This document shows positions 25,594-34,645 of a DNA stretch of 64,000 bases, in pieces (positions within the stretch are counted from its first letter, which is position 1; every line of letters begins with the position of its first letter). The DNA is taken from NCBI RefSeq assembly GCF_051842935.1, contig NZ_JBPXRR010000001.1, positions 1,736,001 to 1,800,000 on the forward strand. Direction: 5' to 3'. A program made the position numbers and the translations under genes. Source of the DNA: Pseudalkalibacillus sp051842935. GTDB lineage: Bacteria > Bacillota > Bacilli > Bacillales > Fictibacillaceae. The notes beneath the pieces are model-generated. The model saw only the letters and a list, made by a program, of their open reading frames with translations, had not been told where the DNA came from and made no database searches.

Positions 25594-26415
25594 ATCCGCT
25601 AACATAATCATCTGCGCACCTCTGCGCGACCCGCCTTGTTCTACAAGGTGAGTCAACTTCGCAATATCATCCAGCCATGAAACGGATCCGGATGATTTTC
25701 CATTCACGCCTTTTGCCAGTGTGTTTCTCGGTCGGAGCGTCGAACCGTTCGTTCCGACTCCGCCACCACGGCTCATGATCTCCATCACTTGTTTACGGTG
25801 ATCCGAAATTCCTTCTCTCGAGTCTGCTACAAACGGCATCACGTAACAGTTGAAGTATGTGACTTCTGTCGCAGCACCTGCTCCGTATAGAACTCGTCCA
25901 GCTGGTACGAAGTTCAAGTTCACCAGCTCGTGATAAAACTTCTCGAATGACTCTTGTCTCTTTTCTTTGGTTTCTTCAACGGCTGAAAGACCTGTCGCAT
26001 TTCGCTTTGCGATTTGCTCATAGTAGATTTCAAGCGGCTTATCAATCGTATCCAGTGATCTTTTTACAATTCCAGTTTCGATCTCCTCAGGCTTGTCTAA
26101 TACGCCTCGATAATCGTCTTCTACCTTCACTTCCGCCATTTTTTGTTCTCGGTCCAATGAAACGATGAACCCGACACCTCTTGCTGGGAATTTCGGGTCG
26201 TCCTTTACAGTCAATACGACGAAATCCCCGACCTTCAACGTCCTTTTCTCGGTATCCTTGAACGAATACCGGTCCAACATGACCAATCGAGATACACCTT
26301 TGTGTGTAGTGTGCATGTCCGATGTGATCGGATGCACCTGTTCGAATTTAGCAATGTCCTCATTCAACCGGTCAATGTTGATATGATGTCGTTGCTCCCC
26401 TGTTACAATCGCCAT
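25594..26415 (-). CDS. nrdJ: Vitamin B12-dependent ribonucleotide reductase, exon 1
   Basis: The first 274 residues of an 853-residue class II (adenosylcobalamin-dependent) ribonucleotide reductase, which makes deoxyribonucleotides without oxygen dependence. The exon ends GAQMIMLAD directly before intron 1, whose first codon is TAA. Features are FVPAGRVLYGAG, the N-terminal active-site cysteine in TYFNCYVMP (C190) and GGGVGTNGSTLRPR. Exons of 822, 621, 516 and 603 nt join in frame. The four pieces are not a pseudogene: each gap is a group I intron at a conserved motif. Regulation: NrdR boxes at 26503-26550 downstream of a sigma-A promoter. Confidence 0.94.
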
Positions 26416-26502
26416 CCAGGATCCTCCTCATTATTTAGTGTTTTTATGTTTTTTCATTAATGCTTTATGTGTACCCAAATAATAGCATATCCAACCTCCC
26501 GA

Positions 26503-26550
26503 TATCAATATATAGTGTACATTATATTTAAATAGTACAATATATTGTGT
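26503..26550. promoter_or_regulatory. pair of NrdR boxes
   Basis: Two 16-base palindromic sites, 26503-26518 (ending AATATATAGTGT, 13 of 16 to the ACACWATATATWGTGT consensus) and 26535-26550 (ACAATATATTGTGT core, 14 of 16). Their centres are 32 bases apart, about three helical turns, which is the arrangement known for the ribonucleotide-reductase repressor NrdR. They lie just downstream of the nrdJ promoter. Confidence 0.8.
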
Positions 26551-26552
26551 AA

Positions 26553-26581
26553 TTTAGAACGAATAAGAATAATCTTGTCAA
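26553..26581 (-). promoter_or_regulatory. sigma-A promoter of nrdJ
   Basis: Minus strand TTGACA (26581-26576), a 17-nt spacer and TCTAAA (26558-26553). The perfect -35 compensates a weaker -10. The NrdR boxes start within a few bases of the predicted transcript start, consistent with repression by blocking polymerase. Confidence 0.55.
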
Positions 26582-26744
26582 AATCAGAAAGGTGTAAAAT
26601 GTGTAGAATGGTGGAGAAAAATGTCCAAATCCCTCCCTATTTCATCTGGAATAACAAATTTATCTGTTTGCAGGTTTTTAGGATTTTTGAGCTATAGATG
26701 TGCCATAAGTTTTACTCATATCCTTCTTTTGTGCCTGAAAAAAA

Positions 26745-26777
26745 ATAAAACTGCAGCTCGTTTCAGCTGCAGTTTTT
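26745..26777 (-). terminator. terminator after lipM
   Basis: AACTGCAGCT and AGCTGCAGTT pair across a short loop, followed by TTATTTTTTT on the minus strand, just beyond the lipM stop. Confidence 0.8.
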
Positions 26778-26782
26778 CCACA

Positions 26783-27616
26783 TTATCGTCGATAAGTCCA
26801 TTCGTCATTTGCATAACGTCGTTCAATGATCTCATCTATATATCGTTTTTGTTCATCGTTCAGTTCAAGTGGGACGAGTTCCACATCAAGCCCATCTGCA
26901 AATCCTTGTTTGAATGCTTTTTTTGATTCTTCAATAGTTACTTTCTCTTGGCGGAGGTCGTTGATGGCAACCGCTTTTTTGCTGAACGCTTTTTGCATCA
27001 GCTCGCGAACACGCTCATTTGCAAATTTGAAACAATCAAACAGTTTGTCTTCATCTATATCTAGTAAGATGGATCCGTGCTGGAGAATGACGCCCTTTTG
27101 TCTCGTTTGCGCACTTCCGGCAACCTTCCGTCCCTCAACAACGAGCTCATACCAGGAAGGAGCATCGAAACAGACTGCTGAACGCGGATTTTTCAAGCCG
27201 GCCTTTTCCTCCTCAGTTCGTGGAACCGCAAAATAGGCATCCAATCCAAGGTTCCGGAATCCTTCGAGAATCCCTTCTGAAATGACTCGGTATGCTTCAG
27301 TCACGGACTGCGGCATCTTCGGATGTTCCTCTGTCACGATCACACTGTAAGTCAGTTCCTGATCATGTAAAACTGCCCTTCCACCGGTCGGTCGACGGAC
27401 AAATCCATATCCGTGTTCCTTGACTGCATCCATATTGATTTCTTTATCTACCTTTTGAAAATAACCGACGGACAGCGTCGCAGGGTTCCATTCATAAAAT
27501 CGGACGACTGGCTTGATTTCGCCTTTACTGTGCCATTCTAAGAGCGCTTCATCCAACGCCATATTATAAGCTGGTGAACATGCACCAGAATCGATAAAAT
27601 ACCATTGCTCTTTCAT
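26783..27616 (-). CDS. lipM: Octanoyl-[acyl carrier protein]:GcvH N-octanoyltransferase
   Basis: Transfers octanoate from ACP to GcvH at the start of lipoate assembly (LipM, B. subtilis YqhM). It has 277 residues of the biotin/lipoate transferase fold: RRPTGGRAVLHDQELTYS (about 74-91), the catalytic cysteine C149 in SAVCFDAPSWYE, and the conserved lysine in RKVAGSAQTR (about 164). A Cys nucleophile rather than an ATP-binding ligase pattern separates it from LplA. Its place beside the glycine cleavage operon fits its target GcvH. Confidence 0.95.
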   Translation of the reverse strand: MKEQWYFIDSGACSPAYNMALDEALLEWHSKGEIKPVVRFYEWNPATLSVGYFQKVDKEINMDAVKEHGYGFVRRPTGGRAVLHDQELTYSVIVTEEHPKMPQSVTEAYRVISEGILEGFRNLGLDAYFAVPRTEEEKAGLKNPRSAVCFDAPSWYELVVEGRKVAGSAQTRQKGVILQHGSILLDIDEDKLFDCFKFANERVRELMQKAFSKKAVAINDLRQEKVTIEESKKAFKQGFADGLDVELVPLELNDEQKRYIDEIIERRYANDEWTYRR

Positions 27617-27722
27617 TCGAACATAACGCCTCTTTCTATAACAATCGTCTGTATGTACCGTTCATAGTTTAACAGATTTATGAACAAGGGTACAATGAAT
27701 GCTCTTTTGGCGTAACTTTGTT

Positions 27723-27751
27723 TTGCGAATACGGTCAATCCTGTATATAAT
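27723..27751 (+). promoter_or_regulatory. sigma-A promoter of yqhL
   Basis: TTGCGA (27723-27728), a 17-nt spacer and a perfect TATAAT (27746-27751), about 50 bases before the rhodanese start codon. Confidence 0.7.
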
Positions 27752-27803
27752 GGACATGGTATATTTTTATGAATTCTATAGAAAGAAACTAGGGGGAAAT
27801 AGC

Positions 27804-28181
27804 ATGGATTGGATTTTATGGGTATTGCCAGTAGGGCTGCTACTATATATGATCATTGCTGGCCTTTATCAACGTAGACAATTGAAGACTTTGACTGAAG
27901 AAGAATTCCGTAGCGGTTATCGAAAGGCGCAACTCATTGATGTCCGCGAAGCAAAAGAGTACGATAACGGACATATATTAGGAGCGCGTAACATCCCACT
28001 ATCTCAGCTCCGTATGCGTCATAAAGAAATCCGTCAAGATCAACCGGTATACCTATACTGCGAAAGCGGAATGCGTACAGTTAGGGCAGCGGCAGTCTTA
28101 AGGAAAAAAGGCATTAAAGACCTTTACAACCTCAAAGGCGGATTCAAAAAATGGAACGGTAAAGTAAAAAAAGCAAAATAA
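27804..28181 (+). CDS. yqhL: Membrane-anchored rhodanese-like protein
   Basis: A 125-residue protein with one N-terminal transmembrane helix (about 3-21) and a single rhodanese domain (about 28-122). The active-site loop is CESGMR with the sulfur-carrying cysteine at about residue 86. The ATG at 27804 follows AGGGGGAA; earlier in-frame ATGs lack a ribosome binding site and lie before or in the promoter region. It is next to gcvPB and lipM as in B. subtilis. The sulfur acceptor is unknown. Confidence 0.92.
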   Translation: MDWILWVLPVGLLLYMIIAGLYQRRQLKTLTEEEFRSGYRKAQLIDVREAKEYDNGHILGARNIPLSQLRMRHKEIRQDQPVYLYCESGMRTVRAAAVLRKKGIKDLYNLKGGFKKWNGKVKKAK

Positions 28182-28186
28182 GCTGA

Positions 28187-28221
28187 TAGAGTGAGATCGA
28201 AATGATCTCACTCTTTTTATT
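28187..28221 (+). terminator. terminator after yqhL
   Basis: GAGTGAGATC and GATCTCACTC form a perfect 10-bp stem with a 5-nt loop followed by TTTTTATTT. Confidence 0.9.
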
Positions 28222-28435
28222 TGGACAGCTTTCTGTCCTTCATTTTCGTTTTATCGCAATTTGGGGGATAGAAAGAGCCTCTTGCTGTCCTCCATTTTTG
28301 TCTGTTTGTCATTTGGAGGATAGAAAGCGACACTTTCTATCCTCCATTTTCGTTTTTTCAGTAAATGAGGGATAGAAAGAACCCTTTGCTGTCCCTCATT
28401 TCTGGTTTCCTGAGTTTTGAAGGACAGAACCAGCC
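28222..28435. repeat. 52-bp tandem repeat, about four diverged copies
   Basis: The words CATTTTCG, CATTTTTG, CATTTTCG and CATTTCTG begin at 28241, 28293, 28345 and 28397, exactly 52 bases apart. Each unit also has GGGATAGAAAG or GGACAGAA and a complementary CTTTCTATCC or TTGCTGTCC segment, so each can fold into a hairpin (for example GGAGGATAGAAAG with CTTTCTATCCTCC around 28315-28345). Lies between convergent yqhL and gcvPB; not coding. Confidence 0.75.
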
Positions 28436-28447
28436 CTGAATACAACG

Positions 28448-28493
28448 AAAAAGAAGGACGGACCCCCAAACTAAACCCGGGATCCGTCCTTTC
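28448..28493 (-). terminator. terminator of the gcv operon
   Basis: AAGGACGGA and TCCGTCCTT pair with an inner CCC/GGG extension, followed by CTTTTTCG on the minus strand just beyond gcvPB. Confidence 0.75.
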
Positions 28494-28503
28494 ATCTTCA
28501 TCT

Positions 28504-29967
28504 TTATTGTTTTTCGTAGCGAAGGATCGGTTTACGTGCTGCTGTCGTTTCGTCCATTCGCTTGATGACTGTAGTATGTGGTGCTTGCTGTACCACTTCA
28601 GGGGATTCTTCCGCTTCTTTCGCGATCTGAATCATTGCCTCGATGAACTCATCCAACGTTTCTTTTGATTCCGTTTCCGTCGGCTCGATCATCAATCCTT
28701 CCTCAACGTTTAGAGGGAAGTAGATGGTCGGCGGGTGGTAACCGAAGTCTAGCAGGCGTTTCGCCATGTCCAACGTACGGACACCAAGCTTCTTCTGACG
28801 CTTCCCGGAAAGGACGAATTCGTGCTTACAATGTTGAGAGAATGGAAGGTCAAAGTGTGGCGCGAGCTTGCGCATCATATAGTTCGCATTCAATACCGCG
28901 TAATCACTGACCTTTTTCAGACCGTGACGGCCCATCGTCATGATATACGTATAAGCACGGACGTTGATTCCGAAGTTACCGTAAAATGGCTTCACACGGC
29001 CGATAGAATCCGGCAAGTTGTAATCGAACACATACCCTTCTTCCGTCTTCTTCAAAATCGGCTTCGGCAAGAATGGCATCAAGTCCTTTTTCACACCGAC
29101 TGGACCTGATCCTGGACCGCCGCCTCCGTGAGGACCTGTGAACGTCTTATGCAAGTTCAAGTGAACGACGTCAAAGCCCATGTCTCCTGGACGGGTACGC
29201 CCCATGATTGCGTTCATGTTCGCTCCGTCATAGTAAAGCTTTCCGCCAGCTTCGTGCACGATTCGTGCCATATCAAGGATATGCTCTTCGAAAAGACCGA
29301 GCGTATTCGGGTTGGTCAACATCAACGCTGCCGTATCTTCACCAACGACACGCTTCAAGTCTTCCAAGTCTACTAGGCCATTTTCATCTGATTTTACCGT
29401 TACAGACTCAAATCCAGCCACGACTGCAGAAGCCGGGTTCGTTCCGTGTGCAGAGTCAGGAACGATGACTTTCGTACGGTTGTGGTCTCCGTTTTTCTCA
29501 TGGAAGGCACGGATCATCATGAGACCAGTCCACTCACCATGAGCACCTGCTGCAGGCTGTAGCGTCACTTCGTCCATACCGGTGATCTCTTCTAGTGACG
29601 TTTGAAGATCGTACATCATTTCCATTGCACCTTGGACCGTATCTTCGTCCTGATAGGGATGGATGTGTGCGAATCCTGGGATCCGTGCGACATCCTCATT
29701 GATTTTCGGATTATATTTCATCGTACAAGAACCTAATGGGTAGAATCCGGAATCTACTCCGTGGTTACGCTTCGATAATGCTGTGTAGTGTCGCATGATT
29801 TGAAGCTCGGAAACTTCTGGTAGCTCCGGCTCTTCCTCACGGATATAGTCAGCATCGAGCATTTCTTCAATGGGAGTTTCCGGGACATCTAATTCGGACA
29901 GGCTGTATCCTGCACGTCCTGGTTTTGACAATTCAAAAATGAGCGCTTGGTCTTTTTCGTGACTCAT
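28504..29967 (-). CDS. gcvPB: Glycine dehydrogenase (decarboxylating) subunit 2
   Basis: C-terminal half of the split P-protein, 487 residues. It carries the PLP lysine in NLHKTFTGPHGGGGPG (about residue 275) and the aminotransferase-like fold. With GcvPA it decarboxylates glycine and passes the methylamine to lipoyl-GcvH. Other family segments are GSCTMKYNPK, HGTNPASA and MHCK-like regions. It overlaps gcvPA by 4 bases (ATGA). It is the last gene of the riboswitch-controlled gcvT-gcvPA-gcvPB operon. Confidence 0.97.
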   Translation of the reverse strand: MSHEKDQALIFELSKPGRAGYSLSELDVPETPIEEMLDADYIREEEPELPEVSELQIMRHYTALSKRNHGVDSGFYPLGSCTMKYNPKINEDVARIPGFAHIHPYQDEDTVQGAMEMMYDLQTSLEEITGMDEVTLQPAAGAHGEWTGLMMIRAFHEKNGDHNRTKVIVPDSAHGTNPASAVVAGFESVTVKSDENGLVDLEDLKRVVGEDTAALMLTNPNTLGLFEEHILDMARIVHEAGGKLYYDGANMNAIMGRTRPGDMGFDVVHLNLHKTFTGPHGGGGPGSGPVGVKKDLMPFLPKPILKKTEEGYVFDYNLPDSIGRVKPFYGNFGINVRAYTYIMTMGRHGLKKVSDYAVLNANYMMRKLAPHFDLPFSQHCKHEFVLSGKRQKKLGVRTLDMAKRLLDFGYHPPTIYFPLNVEEGLMIEPTETESKETLDEFIEAMIQIAKEAEESPEVVQQAPHTTVIKRMDETTAARKPILRYEKQ

Positions 29968-31310
29968 TGGACTCCCCCCAATTCTTTAACGAATGTATCG
30001 ATTTCTTCTTTCGTGCGTTGTTCCGTTACCGCGATCAGCATGTGCTGGTCGAGATCCGGGTAGTATTGACCGAGGTCGTAACCGCCAATGAATCCTTTTT
30101 CAAGCAGGGCTTTATTGACGTCTTTCACTGGCCTCGAAACCTTCACAACCAGCTCGTTGAAAAACTTCCCGTTAAAATGAACGTCCAATCCCGCTGCTTC
30201 TAACTGCTTCTTCGCGTAGTGTGCTTTTTGCAAGTTCTGCACCGCGATTTCTTTGATGCCTTTTTTACCAAGAGCGGTCATGGCAACAGATGCAGCCAAT
30301 GCGTTCAATGCCTGGTTGGAACAGATGTTGGATGTCGCCTTATCACGACGGATATGCTGTTCACGCGCTTGCAAAGTCAGAACGAATCCGCGTTGTCCTT
30401 CTTCGTCAGTCGTTTGACCGACAAGACGCCCCGGTACTTTACGCATCAATTTCTTCGTCGTTGCAAAATAACCACAGTGCGGTCCACCGAAGGCAGCCGG
30501 GATTCCGAATGGTTGTGCGTCGCCGATGACGATGTCAGCACCGAACTTGCCTGGTGGCGTAAGTGCACCAAGTGACAACGGGTTGCTGGAGACGACGAAC
30601 ATCGCTTTTTCAGAGTGGACGATTTCTTCAATCTCTTTCAACGGTTCAATTTGTCCGAAAAAGTTCGGGTATTGGACGATCACACAAGCTGTATCTCCAT
30701 CTACCTCTGCCTTCAACGCTTCTAAATCCGTCGTACCGTTGGATGCTTCCACTTCTACGACTTCAAGGTTCGGACCTTTTGCATACGTATGAAGCACGCT
30801 CAATGCTTCTGGATGGACGCTCTTGGAGACGATGACTTTCTTCTTGCGCGTTTGGGCTGCACTTAAGAAAGACGCTTCCGCCAACGCCGTTTGTCCATCA
30901 TACATAGAGGAGTTCGCTACTTCCATGCCTGTCAATTCACAGATCATCGTCTGGAATTCAAAGATCGCTTGAAGCTCTCCTTGTGAAATCTCAGGCTGGT
31001 AAGGTGTATAAGCTGTATAGAATTCTGAACGCGAAATGACGTGATTGACGATGGATGGAATGTAGTGATCATACACTCCTGCACCTAAAAATGATGCGTA
31101 CTCCTTCGTGTTGACGTTTTTGTTCGCGAGCTTCGTCATCTTCTTCATCAGATCCGGCTCAGGAATTGCTTCTGAGATATTCAAATCCCCTTTGAATCGT
31201 ACGTTTTCAGGGATATCAGCAAACAGCTCATCAATGGAATCGATGCCGATTTCGGCTAACATGTCCTTTTCGTCTTGCTCTGTCATTGGTAAGTAACGGA
31301 ATTTCACCAT
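29964..31310 (-). CDS. gcvPA: Glycine dehydrogenase (decarboxylating) subunit 1
   Basis: N-terminal half of the split P-protein, 448 residues, which dimerises with GcvPB and shares the fold but lacks the PLP lysine. Conserved segments: FLGAGVYDHYIPS, TAYTPYQPEISQGELQAIFEFQ (partly quoted), SMYDGQTALAEA and GGPHCGYFA. A GAGGGGG site precedes the ATG. It follows gcvT by 17 bases. As in other Bacillaceae the P-protein is made as two chains, unlike the fused enterobacterial form. Confidence 0.97.
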   Translation of the reverse strand: MVKFRYLPMTEQDEKDMLAEIGIDSIDELFADIPENVRFKGDLNISEAIPEPDLMKKMTKLANKNVNTKEYASFLGAGVYDHYIPSIVNHVISRSEFYTAYTPYQPEISQGELQAIFEFQTMICELTGMEVANSSMYDGQTALAEASFLSAAQTRKKKVIVSKSVHPEALSVLHTYAKGPNLEVVEVEASNGTTDLEALKAEVDGDTACVIVQYPNFFGQIEPLKEIEEIVHSEKAMFVVSSNPLSLGALTPPGKFGADIVIGDAQPFGIPAAFGGPHCGYFATTKKLMRKVPGRLVGQTTDEEGQRGFVLTLQAREQHIRRDKATSNICSNQALNALAASVAMTALGKKGIKEIAVQNLQKAHYAKKQLEAAGLDVHFNGKFFNELVVKVSRPVKDVNKALLEKGFIGGYDLGQYYPDLDQHMLIAVTEQRTKEEIDTFVKELGGVQ

Positions 31311-31327
31311 TCATTCCCCCTCGTTAT

Positions 31328-32422
31328 TTAACGTTTATAGAAAGGCGTTTTAACCACTTCTGCTTTTAGTCGGCGTTTACGGACCTGTACTTCGACTTCT
31401 GTGCCAAGTTCCGCATACTCCGTGTTGATGATGGCTAGTCCAAGGTTTTTACCTAGTGTAGGAGATTGCGTTCCAGTCGTCACTTCTCCGATTTTTTCAT
31501 CATTTTTGAAAACTTCGTAGTGTGTACGTGGAATGCCTTTTTCGATCATCTCAATGCCGACGAGCTTTCGCTTGAGGCCTTCTTCTTTCTGCTTCGTCAA
31601 GGCTTCTTTTCCGATGAAATCGGCTTCCTTTTTCACTTTGACCGCAAATCCGATACCTGCTTCCAGTGGAGAGATCTCAGCTGTAAGCTCTTGACCGTAA
31701 AGAGCAAGGCGAGCTTCAAAGCGTAGTGTGTCCCGAGCACCTAGGCCGATCGGTTGCACTCCGTCTTCTTTTCCAGTCTCTAAAATCTTCTTCCATAGCG
31801 TTGGGGCATCTTGGCTGTCGCAATAGATTTCAAAACCATCTTCCCCTGTGTATCCAGTTCGGGAGACAAGCGCATTCGTGCCATCCAGGTCAACGTCTTC
31901 CGCAAATTTGAAGAATCCGATTTCACTGAGGTTGTAATCCGTCAGTTTTTGAAGGACTTGCTCAGCTACTGGTCCTTGAAGTGCAAGCTGGGCAACGTCA
32001 TCGGAAATGTTCTTGATTTCGACATCGCCTTTTTTATTTTTCACGAGCCAATCATAATCTTTTTCTGTATTGGCTGCGTTCACGACGAGCAGATAATCTT
32101 CGTCTGCACGCTTATAGACGAGAAGGTCGTCAACCGTGCCACCATCTTCATAGCACATCGCTGTGTATTGAGCTCCGCCATCCTTCAATTTCGAAACGTC
32201 GTTCGTCATGACATATTGAAGGAAGTCTAGTGCACCCGGACCCTTCACGCTGACCTCACCCATGTGAGAAACGTCGAACAATCCTGCTTTCGTACGTACA
32301 GCTTCATGCTCTTCTTTAATGCTAGAAAACTGGACAGGCAGTTCCCAGCCTCCAAAATCGATTACCTTCGCACCGTACTCTTTGTACAGCTCAAATAATG
32401 GTGTTCGCTGCAAGGTAGACAT
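31328..32422 (-). CDS. gcvT: Aminomethyltransferase, glycine cleavage T-protein
   Basis: Releases ammonia from aminomethyl-lipoyl-GcvH and transfers the one-carbon unit to THF. From the ATG at 32422 it has 364 residues with the folate-binding FDVSHMGEV, the catalytic aspartate in MTNDVSKL (about residue 95) and GYTGEDGFEIY. The earlier in-frame ATG (32428) is too near the GAGGAG site. First gene of the operon; expression is controlled by the tandem glycine riboswitch upstream. Confidence 0.97.
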   Translation of the reverse strand: MSTLQRTPLFELYKEYGAKVIDFGGWELPVQFSSIKEEHEAVRTKAGLFDVSHMGEVSVKGPGALDFLQYVMTNDVSKLKDGGAQYTAMCYEDGGTVDDLLVYKRADEDYLLVVNAANTEKDYDWLVKNKKGDVEIKNISDDVAQLALQGPVAEQVLQKLTDYNLSEIGFFKFAEDVDLDGTNALVSRTGYTGEDGFEIYCDSQDAPTLWKKILETGKEDGVQPIGLGARDTLRFEARLALYGQELTAEISPLEAGIGFAVKVKKEADFIGKEALTKQKEEGLKRKLVGIEMIEKGIPRTHYEVFKNDEKIGEVTTGTQSPTLGKNLGLAIINTEYAELGTEVEVQVRKRRLKAEVVKTPFYKR

Positions 32423-32460
32423 GAACATCTCTCCTCTTCTATTTTTATTTAAAGTTTCGT

Positions 32461-32716
32461 TATCTAGCTGCCAGATTTGTCTTTCAGTCTTTGTAAAACA
32501 GAAAAAGACAAAGAAGACTGATCTGTCTTCTCTGTCCTTGTACCTGAAAGTTTATCGCAGTGTTAGCAAACTGCGATTGTCCCCTTTGGTGGCTCCATCA
32601 TCGGAACACTCTCCAGAGCTGCGTCAAACAAGAGTCCGTTTGCCTGAGAGATTCGCTAATGCTTGCTCCTTCGGCGCTACTTCAAAGAGTAGTCTCTCCC
32701 CTTGTTCTCACTCGCC
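32461..32716 (-). promoter_or_regulatory. tandem glycine riboswitch of the gcv operon
   Basis: Two glycine aptamers in series on the minus strand. Aptamer 1 (about 32716-32620) has the GGGGAGAG ... GCGCCGAAGGAGCAA ... CTCTCAGGCAAAC motif set; aptamer 2 (about 32618-32528) has CTCTGGAGAG ... GCCACCAAAGGGG ... CTTTCAGGTACAAGGACAGAG. Behind them a GAAGAC/GTCTTC hairpin and T-rich runs (32461-32527) look like the expression platform. In B. subtilis glycine binding turns the operon on by preventing termination (established knowledge). A TATAAT at about 32776-32781 is the probable -10. Confidence 0.93.
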
Positions 32717-32965
32717 TCTATATGGTTCATGCAGCCGATTTTCACCGGCTGTTCAGACTAAATCAATAGCAGCTATTATATTTCTAAGTTCGCTTGTTCA
32801 TACTAAGTATGAAACTAGTTCTATCTTATCATCGAACGACGTAAAATGACAATTATCTTTTCTATGAAAGCGTTCTATTTAACACATTTAACGAACGTTT
32901 CATAATCTCATATATTTAATGTTCGTCATTAACGCTGAATACATCTCTGGAAAGGGTTTTCTAGT

Positions 32966-34645
32966 ATGACGTTTTCAATCCAACATGATCAATCCTGGGC
33001 TTCGGACTTCCTCAAGCGGATGGACGAGGATGGACCCTGGGCGAACTGGGAGTTATATCAACTTGCACTTGAAGCAGAGAAAAGCTTGATCATACCTGAG
33101 TTCCTTGGATTACAAGCTCCAAGGCATATTCCACATGTCCAGATCCTCCCCCACCAATTGGAGGTGGCGAGGAAAGTCATCGAGGACATGAACGGAAAAG
33201 GTATTCTTGCTGATGAAGTCGGTCTTGGTAAGACGATCGAGGCTGGCCTGATTATGAAAGAATACATGATTCGCGGGCTTGCGAAGAAAATTCTCATTCT
33301 CGTTCCGGCTTCACTTGTCATCCAATGGACGCATGAATTGAACACGAAATTCCTCATTCCAGCGGTCCCGCAAAAGAAAGCGTATGTATGGGAACAGTGT
33401 GATGTAGTCGTGTCCTCAATTGACACAGCAAAGCGTAGTCCTCACCGTGACATCGTCCTGAATCAGGATTACGATCTGATCATTATTGATGAAGCACATA
33501 AATTGAAAAACAAGAAAACGAAAAACTATGAATTCGTCCAACACTTGAAAAAGAAGTACTGTCTGTTGCTGACTGCAACGCCGATTCAAAATCGTGTGGA
33601 AGAAGTGTTCAACCTAGTATCACTTCTGAAGCCGGGTCATCTTGGAAATGAAGAATATTTCGATGAAGCGTATCGCTCTGGAAAATACAATGTCCAGAAT
33701 GAAGAAAAGCTGAAGCAATTGATCAACAAGGTGATGGTGCGGAATCGACGAGAAGATACCGGTCTTAAGTGGCCGAAACGGATCGTCAAGACGATTCCGA
33801 TCACCCTCTCACCTACCGAAAGACAGTTGTATGAATCCATTACGAATACAAGGAAAAATACGACACTCGCACAACAGCACGCCTTTTCTACAATCACTCT
33901 CCAGCGTGAAGTTTGCAGCAGCCGGGAAGCAGTTTTCCTAACGCTGAAAGCGATGTCCGAAAAAGATGGCATCAGTGATGAAGCCCGAAATTCAGCTATC
34001 AACCTGATGCAGGAGATCGAGAACGTCGATCGGAACTCGAAAGCTGAAAAGGCTCTGGAGATCATCCAGTCGATTGACGATAAGGTCATCATTTTCACCG
34101 AGTACCGGGCCACCCAATTGTATTTACAGTGGTACCTGAAGCAGCACGGAATCAGTTCCGTTCCATTCCGAGGCGGTTTCAAGCGGAACAAAAAAGACTG
34201 GATGACGCATCTGTTCAAAAACCATGCGAAGGTTTTGATTGCCACCGAAGCAGGTGGAGAAGGAATCAACCTCCAATTTTGCCAACATATCATCAACTAT
34301 GACCTGCCATGGAACCCGATGCGTATTGAACAACGAATCGGCCGTGTCCACCGGATCGGTCAGGAACATGATGTGCATATTTATAATTTCGCAACGGAAA
34401 ACACGATTGAAGAACACATCCTACGATTGTTATACGAGAAAATCAACTTGTTTGAAAACGTCATCGGTGACCTGGATGAGATCCTCTCACGTGTCGGTAT
34501 GAAGAACATCGAGCAACATATCCGGGATATTTTCTATGATTCGGATACAGACGGGGAAGTACGGATCAAGATGGATAATCTGACATCACTCTTAACGTAT
34601 AATGAGGACGAGGGGGATTCATATGCTTCAGAAGGACATTCATAA
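32966..34645 (+). CDS. yqhH: SNF2-type DEAD/DEAH ATPase YqhH
   Basis: A 559-residue SWI/SNF-family ATPase. Motif I is DEVGLGKT (83-90), motif II DEAH (175-178), motif III LTATPIQN (about 204-211), and the C-terminal helicase domain has FTEYRATQLYLQW, ATEAGGEGINLQFC and the motif VI arginines QRIGRVHRIGQ. Such enzymes translocate on DNA or displace proteins; the target of YqhH is unknown. It overlaps yqhG by 23 bases and runs divergent from the gcv operon. Confidence 0.94.
   Translation: MTFSIQHDQSWASDFLKRMDEDGPWANWELYQLALEAEKSLIIPEFLGLQAPRHIPHVQILPHQLEVARKVIEDMNGKGILADEVGLGKTIEAGLIMKEYMIRGLAKKILILVPASLVIQWTHELNTKFLIPAVPQKKAYVWEQCDVVVSSIDTAKRSPHRDIVLNQDYDLIIIDEAHKLKNKKTKNYEFVQHLKKKYCLLLTATPIQNRVEEVFNLVSLLKPGHLGNEEYFDEAYRSGKYNVQNEEKLKQLINKVMVRNRREDTGLKWPKRIVKTIPITLSPTERQLYESITNTRKNTTLAQQHAFSTITLQREVCSSREAVFLTLKAMSEKDGISDEARNSAINLMQEIENVDRNSKAEKALEIIQSIDDKVIIFTEYRATQLYLQWYLKQHGISSVPFRGGFKRNKKDWMTHLFKNHAKVLIATEAGGEGINLQFCQHIINYDLPWNPMRIEQRIGRVHRIGQEHDVHIYNFATENTIEEHILRLLYEKINLFENVIGDLDEILSRVGMKNIEQHIRDIFYDSDTDGEVRIKMDNLTSLLTYNEDEGDSYASEGHS

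Noticed and set aside
22987..26415. nrdJ as a decayed pseudogene with frameshifts
   Set aside because: All exons are in the same phase after removal of introns, the splice sites show group I pairing, and conserved motifs are complete.
26621..26926. 101-codon plus-strand frame
   Set aside because: It runs across the lipM terminator and antisense to lipM without a ribosome binding site.
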